Source of the DNA: Verrucomicrobiota bacterium
GTDB lineage: Bacteria; Verrucomicrobiota; Verrucomicrobiia; Opitutales; Opitutaceae
Reading direction: 5' to 3'
Assembly (NCBI GenBank): GCA_003694825.1
Contig: RFJS01000397.1
Coordinates: 1-15,062, forward strand
Length of the DNA: 15,062 nt
Part shown: positions 6,460 through 13,804 of the stretch, piece after piece
Position numbering within the stretch: position 1 is the stretch's first letter
How the letters are laid out: every line of letters starts with the position of its first letter
Notes under the pieces: model-generated
Seen by the model: the letters and a program-made list of their open reading frames with translations, nothing else
Told to the model about the DNA's origin: nothing
Databases searched by the model: none
Position numbers and translations under genes: made by a program

Positions 6460-9438
6460 ATGCCAAACCTCCAACTGCTTCAACGTCTGTTCGCACGAAC
6501 AGTTTTCGTGGCCGCCGCCGCGTTGACGGCCGGCGGACTTTCTCTCGGGGCGCAGGATGCCGGCACCGGCACCCTTTTCGGGAAGGTGGTCTCCTGGGAC
6601 ACCGGTGAGACGATCCCCGGGGCGCTGGTCACCATCGACGGGACCGGGCTGATGGGACGCACCGACTTGAACGGCTTCTACTTCATCCGTGGTGTGCCGC
6701 CGGGAGCCTACAAGGTGTCGGCAACAAAGGACGGCTATCGTCCTTCGAGCGTGACCGGGATCCGCATCGAGGCCGGCGAGGGCACCCGCTCGGATCTGCC
6801 GCTGGAATCGTCGCTCGAGGCGGCCAACGGCGAGACGCTTGTGATGGAGGAATTCGTCGTGGAGTCCGAGGTGTTGGCCGACTCCGACCTCGGCTTGCTG
6901 GGAAGCCGGCAAAAGGCGGCGGCCGTGAGCGATGCGATCGGCACCGAGGGATTCTCGCAGTTCGGCATCAGTGACGCGGCCGAGGCCATGAGCAAAGTCA
7001 CCGGAGCCTCGGTCGTCGACGGCAAGTATGTCGTCATCCGGGGCCTCGGTGACCGCTACACCAGCACGACACTCAACAACGTAACCGTGCCCACAGCCGA
7101 CCCTGACCGTCGGGCGGTGCAGCTCGACCAGTTTCCGGCGGAGATGCTCGAGAGTGTGGTGACCAGTAAATCATTCACGCCCGATCAGGGCGGTGCCTTC
7201 TCCGGAGGGAGCATCAACCTGCGGACCCGCAGCCTGCCCGACCGCTTCTTCGCCCGCGCCAGCGCCAAGATAAAGTATCAGACCGGCGTCACCGGCGAAG
7301 ATATCCTCAGCGTCCCCGGGGGCGGCCGCGATTGGACGGGATTTGACGATGGCACGCGGGCATTGCCGGCGGATTTCCCGGATCCGATGCCCGATGAACT
7401 CAATCGAGCCGCCGCCCGCCAGGCCGCCCGCCGCGGCGATTTCGGTCCGGCCGAGGAACTCGATCGTGTGTCGAAGCTCTTTCACAACGAGACTTTCTTC
7501 CCCTCCGGGAAAACGGCGGGGCCGAGCGGCGGGTTTTCCGTCTCGCTGGGCGACCGTCTCACGCTCGGTGAGGAGAGCGCCTGGGGTTACATCGCGAGTT
7601 TCAACTACGACAGCGGCTTTCGGCACTACACGGCCGGGACCAGTTCGCGCTACTCCCAGGGAAGCGTCGACATCCACAGCCCGAACTTTGTCCAGATCGG
7701 CCGTGTTTTCTCTCCGGATACATCACTCTACACGTTCAAGCCGATACTCGACAGCGACCCGGAAATCCCCGGCGGCGAGCCGGCCTGGGGCGTGACGGCT
7801 TCCTCGAAGCAGGTCGACTGGGGGGCGTTCGGCCAGATCGGCTTCATGCCGTCTGCCAATCACGAGATTACCCTGCGGGCCTTCTTCAACCAGTCGGCAG
7901 AGGACCGCGTGAAACGCGGCGTCGGCGAAGCCGTCCGCAGTGACAGTGGCGAATTCCGCGAGACCTACGATCTGCTCTACACCGAGCGTTCGGTCTCCTC
8001 GCTGCAGCTTACAGGCAAGTCCGTCATGCCGGCCTGGCACGACGCGACGCTCGAGTGGCGTCTTGCCTACAGCGACAGCACGCAATCCCAGCCCGACTAC
8101 CGCACCTACGAGTTCAAATGGAGCTTCATCTTCGACGAGTATGATCCCTCGGGCATCGTCAACAACCGCTACTTCCGGGATCTTTCCGAGGACAATCTGG
8201 AGGCGGGTATCGATCTGACCGTGCCGCTCACGTTCGCCGGCAACTCGCTCACGCTCAAGTTCGGCGGAATGTTCGCCGACGGCGGGCGGGTCAACACCGA
8301 GCGCGCGTTCGTCATCGAGCAGGGGGGCGCGGTCACTCGCGAATCGATCGAAAACTTCCCCAATCCCGTCGGCATCATCAGCCGCACGGAGGATTCCGTG
8401 CAGTTTGGCACGACCATGCGGGAGATCAGCTCGAACCTGAACTACACTGGCGATCAGCAGATCGGCGGAGCCTACCTCATGGGCGATTGGGCAAACTCGA
8501 CCGGTTGGCGCGTCGTTGGCGGCCTGAGGGCCGAATACACGGAGATGGTCACGCGGCCGATTCCCGGGGCCAGCTCGGCCAACGCCCGGCCGGGGGAGAT
8601 TCGGCAGACGGATCTGCTGCCGGCCCTCTCGCTCATTCGATCCCTCGGCGACAAGGCCAACGTCCGTTTCGCCTATGGCCGCACCATCGCGCGGCCGACC
8701 TTCCGCGAGCTCGCTGACGTCACCGTCTACGACGCCTTCAACGACGAGTTCCTCGCCGGCAACCCCGACCTCGAGATGAGCCGCATCCATAATCTGGATC
8801 TGCGATGGGAATACTATCCGACCGGAGCCGAGCTCTTCGCCGTCAGCGCCTACTTCAAGCACATCGACAACCCGATCGAGCTGGCATTTGATCGCGGGTA
8901 CATTCGCCCTCAGAATGTCGGAACCGGCCGGGTTTTCGGGATCGAGTTCGAGACGCGCCGGAAGCTCGGGCAATATGCCGAGTGGCTGCGCGACTTCTCC
9001 GTCGGCTTCAATGCCTCGCTCATCAGCTCGCAGGTGAATATCCCGGAGGGTGAACTCGCCGCCATCCGGCAGTTCGATCCAGAGGCGAAGGATACCCGCG
9101 AGCTGTATGATCAATCATCCTACACGCTGAACGCCAGCCTCACCTATGACAATCTGGAGTCGGGCACCGCGGTGACCCTGGCCTTCAATATGGTGGGCGA
9201 TCGTCTCGCGCTGGTCACGACCGGCGTTCTTCCCGACGTCTACGAGCGGCCGGCGCCCGTGCTCGATCTCGTCGCCTCACAGCGGCTCACCCGCCGGTGG
9301 ACCCTGAAGTTCTCCGCGGAAAACCTCCTCGACTCGCGCGAGGAGAAGAGCCTGACCGCCGACGGACGGGAATACCTCTACGAGAGCTATGCCCGGGGGC
9401 GCGTCTTCACGCTCGGGCTCTCGTACTCGTTCAACTGA
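6460..9438 (+). CDS. TonB-dependent outer-membrane receptor with N-terminal carboxypeptidase-regulatory-like domain
   Basis: 992 aa; a G-rich ribosome binding site (GAGGGGGG) directly precedes the ATG. A signal peptide covers residues 1 to about 31. A carboxypeptidase-regulatory-like beta-sandwich spans about 36-118 (GTLFGKVVSWDTGETIPGAL; TDLNGFYFIRGVPPGAYKV). A TonB-box-like EEFVVESEV follows at 130-138. The plug domain spans about 150-258, with VVIRGLGDRYTSTTLNNV (191-208) and QLDQFPAEMLESVVTSKSFT (221-240). The rest is the beta-barrel, with a receptor-like GRTIARPTFRELADVTVYD segment and a C-terminal strand ending in aromatic Tyr-Ser-Phe-Asn. Such receptors import scarce ligands across the outer membrane using TonB energy. 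The RGLGDRY-type plug is, as I recall it, a subgroup often found with secreted beta-helix proteins, as here. The 257 bp upstream, after the tRNA, hold no recognisable gene or convincing promoter. The ligand is unknown. Confidence 0.94.
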   Translation: MPNLQLLQRLFARTVFVAAAALTAGGLSLGAQDAGTGTLFGKVVSWDTGETIPGALVTIDGTGLMGRTDLNGFYFIRGVPPGAYKVSATKDGYRPSSVTGIRIEAGEGTRSDLPLESSLEAANGETLVMEEFVVESEVLADSDLGLLGSRQKAAAVSDAIGTEGFSQFGISDAAEAMSKVTGASVVDGKYVVIRGLGDRYTSTTLNNVTVPTADPDRRAVQLDQFPAEMLESVVTSKSFTPDQGGAFSGGSINLRTRSLPDRFFARASAKIKYQTGVTGEDILSVPGGGRDWTGFDDGTRALPADFPDPMPDELNRAAARQAARRGDFGPAEELDRVSKLFHNETFFPSGKTAGPSGGFSVSLGDRLTLGEESAWGYIASFNYDSGFRHYTAGTSSRYSQGSVDIHSPNFVQIGRVFSPDTSLYTFKPILDSDPEIPGGEPAWGVTASSKQVDWGAFGQIGFMPSANHEITLRAFFNQSAEDRVKRGVGEAVRSDSGEFRETYDLLYTERSVSSLQLTGKSVMPAWHDATLEWRLAYSDSTQSQPDYRTYEFKWSFIFDEYDPSGIVNNRYFRDLSEDNLEAGIDLTVPLTFAGNSLTLKFGGMFADGGRVNTERAFVIEQGGAVTRESIENFPNPVGIISRTEDSVQFGTTMREISSNLNYTGDQQIGGAYLMGDWANSTGWRVVGGLRAEYTEMVTRPIPGASSANARPGEIRQTDLLPALSLIRSLGDKANVRFAYGRTIARPTFRELADVTVYDAFNDEFLAGNPDLEMSRIHNLDLRWEYYPTGAELFAVSAYFKHIDNPIELAFDRGYIRPQNVGTGRVFGIEFETRRKLGQYAEWLRDFSVGFNASLISSQVNIPEGELAAIRQFDPEAKDTRELYDQSSYTLNASLTYDNLESGTAVTLAFNMVGDRLALVTTGVLPDVYERPAPVLDLVASQRLTRRWTLKFSAENLLDSREEKSLTADGREYLYESYARGRVFTLGLSYSFN

Positions 9439-9468
9439 TACTCTCCCTTCAACCTCCAAATAGAGAAA

Positions 9469-11313
9469 ATGAATAATATGATCCGAAACCTCGTCGCTCT
9501 CGCGGGAGCTGCCGGGCTGCTGGCGACCTCGTCGTTTGCCGCCGATGTCAGCGTGCCGCGCACGATTACGTCCAGCACCACCTGGACCGCTGACAACACC
9601 TACTATCTCGAGGGCTACACCTTTGTGGTGACGCCCTCCGGTGCCGCTTCGCCGACCGTGCTCACCATCGAGCCCGGCACGGTGATCAAGGGTCGCCAGT
9701 CCACCGGAGCGAATGCCGCCGCGCTCATCATCACCCGTGGTGCGCAGATCAATGCCGAAGGCACGGCCGATCAGCCCATCATCTTCACCTCCGAACTCGA
9801 CAATCTCAACGGCAACCTCGACCACACCGACGTGCAGCTCTGGGGCGGCGTGATCATCCTCGGTTCGGCTTCGATCAACTCCCGCGCCGACAAGCAGATC
9901 GTCGCGGCTCCCATCGAGGACCAGGTCGAAGGCCTCGAAGTCACCGGCGCCGAGGCGGCTTATGCCACCTTTGGCGGCAGCAATGACGACGACAACTCGG
10001 GCGTGTTGCGCTACGTGAGCATCCGCCACGGCGGCGCTGTCATCGGCGGTGACAACGAGATCAACGGCCTCACGCTCGGCGGTGTCGGCCGGGGCACGAC
10101 CATCGACCACATCGAGGTCTTCGCCAACAAGGACGACGGCATCGAGATTTTCGGTGGCACCGTGAACCTCAAGCACGTCGCGCTCGCTTTCGGTGCCGAC
10201 GACGGGCTCGACGTCGACCAGGGCTGGCGGGGCAAGGCCCAGTTCGTCTTCGTCGTCTCCAACGACATCGGCGACGACAAGAGTGACAAGGGCGGCGAAT
10301 GGGATGGCGCCACCGCGCCGAATGACGCCAGTCCGCTCACGAACGCCCAGATCTACAACATGACCGCCATCGGCATCGGCGATGCCACCCAGCCCGACGG
10401 TTCCGCCGGCCGGGCCAACACCGCGCTCAACATCCGCGACAACTGGGGAGGCGCCGCGAAAAACTCCATCTTCGTGAACTACGCGAAGATGGTCGACATC
10501 GAAGACGACGCCGCTGACCGCTGGAACGCCGGCGAGATCGACATCACCAACAACATCTGGTGGAGCCACATCGCCGAGAACAACACCGCCGACGGCCTCA
10601 ATGCCCGCCCGACTGGTGTCGTTCCCACTTCCACGCTCTGGTCCGACTCGGCGAAGAAAAACCTCATCGCCGACCCGAAGCTTCGCGGCATCTCCTACGC
10701 CGCTGACGGCGGGCTCGATCCGCGTCCCGCCGCCGACAGCCCGGCCCTCACCGCCGAAGTCGCCACCGTGCCCGATGCTTGGTTCACGCAGACCGACTAC
10801 TACGGAGCCTTCGCGCCAAACAGCGCCACCTGGCTCGAGGGCTGGACGAAGCTTTCCACCGACGGCTACCTCGCGGCGAGCACGCTCGAAGCCGGGGCCA
10901 ACAACAAGCTCGTGAACATCTCCACCCGCTGCTTCGTCGGCACCGGGGACAACGTCGGCGTCGGCGGCTTCGTCGTCGAGGGCAGCGATCCGGTCAAGGT
11001 GCTCGTCCGCGTGGCCGGACCGACGCTTTCCACCGATCCCTTCAACATCGGTGGCGCCCTCGTCGATCCCGTGCTCACCATCAATGCCGGCTCTGAAAAG
11101 CTCTACGAAAACGACGACTGGGGCACCAACGCCAACGCGGCTGAAATCGCCAGCGTCACGGCGCAGGTCGGTGGCTTCCCGCTGCTCGAAAACAGCAAGG
11201 ATGCCGCCCTGCTCGTGGTCCTCGAGCCCGGTTCCTACACCGCCGTTGCCACCGGCAAAGACGGCAGCACCGGCATCGCCATCATCGAGGTTTACAAGAT
11301 CCCGGTCGAATAA
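9469..11313 (+). CDS. Secreted right-handed beta-helix protein with C-terminal verrucomicrobial exoprotein module
   Basis: 614 aa. The ATG at 9469 follows AGAGAAA; a second ATG at 9478 is also possible. A signal peptide covers residues 1-24 (cleavage near SSFA/AD). Residues about 30-430 have beta-helix character: LTIEPGTVIKG, then LIITRGAQINAEGTADQPII, WGGVIILGSASI, a GGSNDDDNSGVLRYV turn, NEINGLTLGGVGRGTTIDHI and DDGIEIFGGTVNLKHV. The many Asp-rich turns could bind calcium (inference). Residues 479-614 form a separate module beginning NISTRCFVGTGDNVGVGGFV and ending in GIAIIEVY. It lies 30 bp after the TonB receptor stop with no terminator between, so the two are probably co-transcribed. No catalytic motif is recognised. 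A surface or periplasmic ligand-capture or adhesion role beside the receptor is inference. It may also be an enzyme-free structural exoprotein. Confidence 0.85.
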   Translation: MNNMIRNLVALAGAAGLLATSSFAADVSVPRTITSSTTWTADNTYYLEGYTFVVTPSGAASPTVLTIEPGTVIKGRQSTGANAAALIITRGAQINAEGTADQPIIFTSELDNLNGNLDHTDVQLWGGVIILGSASINSRADKQIVAAPIEDQVEGLEVTGAEAAYATFGGSNDDDNSGVLRYVSIRHGGAVIGGDNEINGLTLGGVGRGTTIDHIEVFANKDDGIEIFGGTVNLKHVALAFGADDGLDVDQGWRGKAQFVFVVSNDIGDDKSDKGGEWDGATAPNDASPLTNAQIYNMTAIGIGDATQPDGSAGRANTALNIRDNWGGAAKNSIFVNYAKMVDIEDDAADRWNAGEIDITNNIWWSHIAENNTADGLNARPTGVVPTSTLWSDSAKKNLIADPKLRGISYAADGGLDPRPAADSPALTAEVATVPDAWFTQTDYYGAFAPNSATWLEGWTKLSTDGYLAASTLEAGANNKLVNISTRCFVGTGDNVGVGGFVVEGSDPVKVLVRVAGPTLSTDPFNIGGALVDPVLTINAGSEKLYENDDWGTNANAAEIASVTAQVGGFPLLENSKDAALLVVLEPGSYTAVATGKDGSTGIAIIEVYKIPVE

Positions 11314-11352
11314 GCTCCGGTGTCTCGCCCCGGTGCCTCTGGTGCCAGACGC

Positions 11353-11380
11353 GCCGGGCGGTGGACCGCCATCGCCCGGC
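11353..11380 (+). other. Strong intercistronic hairpin after the beta-helix gene
   Basis: GCCGGGCG (11353-11360) pairs perfectly with CGCCCGGC (11373-11380). The inner GTGG/CCAT extends this to a 12-bp stem with a 4-nt loop (ACCG) and one G-U pair. It lies 40 bp after the beta-helix stop and 33 bp before the next start. There is no T-run after it, so it is not a classical terminator. It may protect the upstream mRNA from 3' decay or weaken read-through. Confidence 0.5.
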
Positions 11381-11412
11381 ATCACTGAAACACCCGGCAA
11401 CTGAAAGCCCTC

Positions 11413-11961
11413 GTGAAACGCTTCCCACCGTCTCATCGCGGCACCGTCTTCGCCTTCGTGGCGGGTCTCGTCCTTGTCGGCGCGACCTTCGGCGAGGCGA
11501 GGGCGGACGCGGCATCCTCTCCGTTTCTGCCGCCGGGGACGGAGGCCGCGCCCGCTGCGGCTCCGGCGACCGGCCGTCTCGAGCGGCTCGAACTCTCCGG
11601 AGTGATGACGTTGGGGGGACGCGTCGAAGTCTGCCTCGCCGACCGCGACTCGGGCCGATCCTTCTGGCTCGTCGTGGGGGAGAGCCGCGACGGTCTCCGT
11701 GCCGAGGATTACGACCTCGAGACCGATGCCGTGCTCGTGCGGGCGGGCGATGCGACCCGGTGGATTCGCATGCGCGAGGCGTCGATCCAGAATGCTCCCG
11801 TCTGGTATCTGAGCGATGGCAGCGTCGATTGGTTGCACATGCAGATGACCGACGAGGAAAAGGTGCAGGAGGCGAGCATGATGATGTGGGACATTCTCGA
11901 GATCGGACGGCTCAAACGGGCAGGCAAGCTCGGGCGCCGTTCGACCGGGAGCTCCCCTTGA
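11413..11961 (+). CDS. Small exported protein, paralogue of the gene at 12195
   Basis: 182 aa, starting at GTG (11413), with GAAAG as a possible ribosome binding site. The first in-frame ATG lies deep in the protein, so GTG is favoured. The signal peptide MKRFPPSHRG plus a hydrophobic stretch ends near residue 32. SPFLPP then opens a Pro/Ala-rich linker. A compact beta-rich domain spans about 56-122: RLERLELSGVMTLGGR, SFWLVVGE, then AEDYDLETDAVLVRAGD. A helical tail (TDEEKVQEASMMMWDILEIG, about 148-167) ends in basic residues. The order of parts matches the next gene. I do not recognise a named family. The 'LELSG...SFWV...VRxYD' pattern recalls the small beta-domains of GspC- or PilP-type secretion and pilus proteins, but this is a resemblance only. 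It may be co-transcribed with the TonB/beta-helix genes, 100 bp downstream of them. Confidence 0.75.
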   Translation: MKRFPPSHRGTVFAFVAGLVLVGATFGEARADAASSPFLPPGTEAAPAAAPATGRLERLELSGVMTLGGRVEVCLADRDSGRSFWLVVGESRDGLRAEDYDLETDAVLVRAGDATRWIRMREASIQNAPVWYLSDGSVDWLHMQMTDEEKVQEASMMMWDILEIGRLKRAGKLGRRSTGSSP

Positions 11962-11992
11962 ATTCCCCAAGAAGGTAGTTGGGGTTTGGCTG

Positions 11993-12020
11993 GCCGGCGG
12001 TCCCTTTCGGGGCCGTCGGC
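11993..12020 (+). other. 12-bp hairpin after the first small exported gene; possible terminator or leader element
   Basis: GCCGGCGGTCCC (11993-12004) pairs with GGGGCCGTCGGC (12009-12020), including two G-U pairs, around the loop TTTC. A smaller hairpin, CCCCAA/TTGGGG (11965-11970 with 11979-11984), precedes it. The sequence after it (TTGCTGCATTT) is only partly T-rich. It may be a weak terminator for the gene ending at 11961, or part of the 5' leader of the gene at 12195. Confidence 0.4.
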
Positions 12021-12194
12021 TTGCTGCATTTGCGGATGTTTCCCTGCCGCGAGGCGAGCGGGGACAGAGGCACGGGATGCCCGCAAAAACCCGCCGGCCG
12101 ACGGGAAAACATCGTCTCGCGACCGAATGCGTCCCGCCTGTCGGGAACGCTTCACGCTTTAAAGTTACTTAACTTGCGATACGTTTACCCGGAT

Positions 12195-12815
12195 ATGTTC
12201 ACTCGACGGAGAATCGCGGTCACGCTGCTCATCGCAGCCAGCTCCGTGCTCGCGCCCATTGCGGTCGGGGCCGGTGCTTCTCCATTCGTGCCGCCTTCGA
12301 AAGCGCCCGCGGTCCCGGCGCCCGCCAGTGATCCGGTCCTCGATGCCATCGAGCTCAGCGGCATCTCCATCATCGGCGACGAACAGCGTTTCAACCTCGT
12401 CGACACCCGGACCAAAAAGAGCTTCTGGGTCGAGCTGCACGCCACCGAGAACGGCCTCACCGTCGAGTCCTACAACCCCGAAGACGATTCCGTCGTCGTT
12501 CGGCACGGCGACCGTCGCCGGCGCGTCGAGCTGCGGCGCAGCGTCATCGTCGCCTCGGGCGGCGCACCGCGGCCGGCGCCTTTGCCGGGGGAAGACCTTC
12601 CCGGCGTGCCGCCGCCGGTGGAAATTCCGCCGCACATCCAGGGGGTGGACGAAATCAAGGACCCGAAGACCCCGGAGGAAATCAAGCAGGCCGAGTTCGA
12701 GGCCCGCATGCTCGTCAGCGACTTGCTGCAGATCTCGATGCGTGAGCGGGCGCGGCGGAAGGCCCTGCGCGAGCAGCAGGCCAAACAGCGGGCCGCGGCG
12801 GCGAAAGAGCGCTGA
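12195..12815 (+). CDS. Small exported protein with C-terminal charged helix, paralogue of the gene at 11413
   Basis: 206 aa from the ATG at 12195. The frame is open further upstream, but this start gives a clean signal peptide (MFTRRRIAVTLLIAASSVLA, cleavage near residue 27). The mature protein begins ASPFVPP, then a Pro/Ala linker, then a beta-rich domain at about 48-118: LDAIELSGISIIGDEQRFNL, KKSFWVEL, TVESYNPEDDSVVVRHGD. These positions align with the neighbouring 182-aa protein. A Pro-rich spacer (about 124-152) is followed by a highly charged helix (about 156-206; KTPEEIKQAEFEARMLVSDL, then many Arg/Lys/Gln/Ala) that could form a coiled coil. The first 215 bp upstream hold hairpins and an AT-rich patch (12157-12176) that may be its promoter. 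I do not recognise the family. Duplication with the neighbour is clear; a role in the envelope is inference. Confidence 0.78.
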   Translation: MFTRRRIAVTLLIAASSVLAPIAVGAGASPFVPPSKAPAVPAPASDPVLDAIELSGISIIGDEQRFNLVDTRTKKSFWVELHATENGLTVESYNPEDDSVVVRHGDRRRRVELRRSVIVASGGAPRPAPLPGEDLPGVPPPVEIPPHIQGVDEIKDPKTPEEIKQAEFEARMLVSDLLQISMRERARRKALREQQAKQRAAAAKER

Positions 12816-12882
12816 CCTCGGCGGTTCCGTCGGCGGTGTTCCCGCGGCCGCAGGGTGCGCGGCGGGGATCGATCGCGGCCGA

Positions 12883-13560
12883 TCAGCTCCTCGCTGGTTT
12901 CACTCCGGTGAGCGCCACCCAGGCCCCGCCCCACGGTCGCACCTGCACCTGCTCGAAACCCGCCCGTTCCCCGTAGGTGCGCAGCTCGTCCGCCGTCGAC
13001 ACCATGCTCAGGTGCGCGGGACGCTCCTCCGGCGGGTAGGCCGCACCGGCGGAAAACACCTCCCAGCCGTGATCCGTGGTGATGTCCACATTGTCGAAAT
13101 AACAGCGGCCGCCCGGGCGCAGCACGCGCATCGCCTCCTGTACGTAGCGATACCGGTCCCACTCGTAGAGGTGCATGAAAACAACCGTGCAATACACCAC
13201 GTCCACCGAGGCATCCGGGATCGGGGCGAGATCGACACCGCTCAGCTCCACCAGCTCGACATTCGGCAGATCGGCGAGAAGCCGCCGCGTGTGTTCGAGC
13301 ATTTTCGGGGAGACATCGCCGCCGATCCACCGCCGGCAGCGCGGAGCCAGCACCCGGCCGACGCGCCCCAGCCCGCAGCCGATCTCCAGGATTTCATCCT
13401 CCGGGCGAATCCCCACGAACTCCTCGAGCACGCCGAGCGTCACCCGGGCCGAGCGCGCCCATTCGGACTCGTCGAGGTGCCCGGCCACATGCAGCTGGGC
13501 GTCCACCTGGCTCTGCGCGAGCGCATCCCATGTCGCCTTGTAGTTGGAGCGCGATTGCAT
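12883..13560 (-). CDS. Class I SAM-dependent methyltransferase
   Basis: 225 aa from the ATG at 13560 (MQSRSNYKATWDALA). The frame is open to 13986, but the upstream part is low-complexity Arg/Pro and unlikely to be coding. SAM-binding motif I is ILEIGCGLGRVGRVLA (57-72). The acidic end of strand beta-2 lies in WIGGDVSPKML, and motif III/IV in DASVDVVYCTVVFMHLYEW. MRVLRPGGRCYFDNVD is the usual post-IV strand of Methyltransf_11/25-type enzymes. The N-terminal YKATWDALAQSQVDAQLHVA helix is typical of small-molecule methyltransferases of this size. The substrate cannot be told. The gene stands alone: it converges on the small exported protein gene with a 67-bp gap and is divergent from the vWA gene. 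No RNA- or protein-methylation signature is seen. Confidence 0.9.
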   Translation of the reverse strand: MQSRSNYKATWDALAQSQVDAQLHVAGHLDESEWARSARVTLGVLEEFVGIRPEDEILEIGCGLGRVGRVLAPRCRRWIGGDVSPKMLEHTRRLLADLPNVELVELSGVDLAPIPDASVDVVYCTVVFMHLYEWDRYRYVQEAMRVLRPGGRCYFDNVDITTDHGWEVFSAGAAYPPEERPAHLSMVSTADELRTYGERAGFEQVQVRPWGGAWVALTGVKPARS

Positions 13561-13721
13561 CGGCGCGGGATCGTGGCGGCTGCCGGCCCGCGGCGCAAGC
13601 GTGCCGTTCGTTCTGCGTTTCAGTTGCGGTGTCTGCGGTCGAAGTAGGGAACAGCGGTTGAATGCGCCGCTTCGTGTTCCTTTTGCCATCGATCGAAACG
13701 CGGTCGTTGGTTCATGGTCCG

Positions 13722-13759
13722 CCGGTCCGGGGTTCGTCCCCGGGCCGGTTACCTTTTTT
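13722..13759 (+). terminator. Orphan plus-strand terminator-like hairpin in the methyltransferase/vWA divergent spacer
   Basis: CCGGTCCGGGG (13722-13732) pairs with CCCCGGGCCGG (13738-13748), with one T-G pair and the loop TTCGT. TTACC and then TTTTTT (13754-13759) follow. It has the form of an intrinsic terminator for plus-strand transcripts, but no plus-strand gene lies just upstream. It sits 46 bp before the first possible vWA start, so it may be an attenuator in that gene's leader or end a small RNA. Confidence 0.55.
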
Positions 13760-13804
13760 CGGTGACAAGGCCCCGGGCTGACGGAAAATGCCGCCAACCC
13801 CTCC

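Noticed and set aside
7723..9114. 463-codon minus-strand open frame inside the TonB receptor gene
   Set aside because: The receptor domains are continuous on the plus strand, and the antisense product has no recognisable domain.
9277..11970. 897-codon minus-strand open frame opposite the beta-helix gene and its neighbours
   Set aside because: It crosses three plus-strand genes and their spacers, and its composition is the mirror of their codon usage. The plus-strand proteins have signal peptides and recognisable folds.
12259..13647. 462-codon plus-strand open frame opposite the methyltransferase
   Set aside because: It overlaps the small exported gene in another frame and the methyltransferase in antisense. 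Its first part is Arg/Ser/Pro-rich frame-shift composition.
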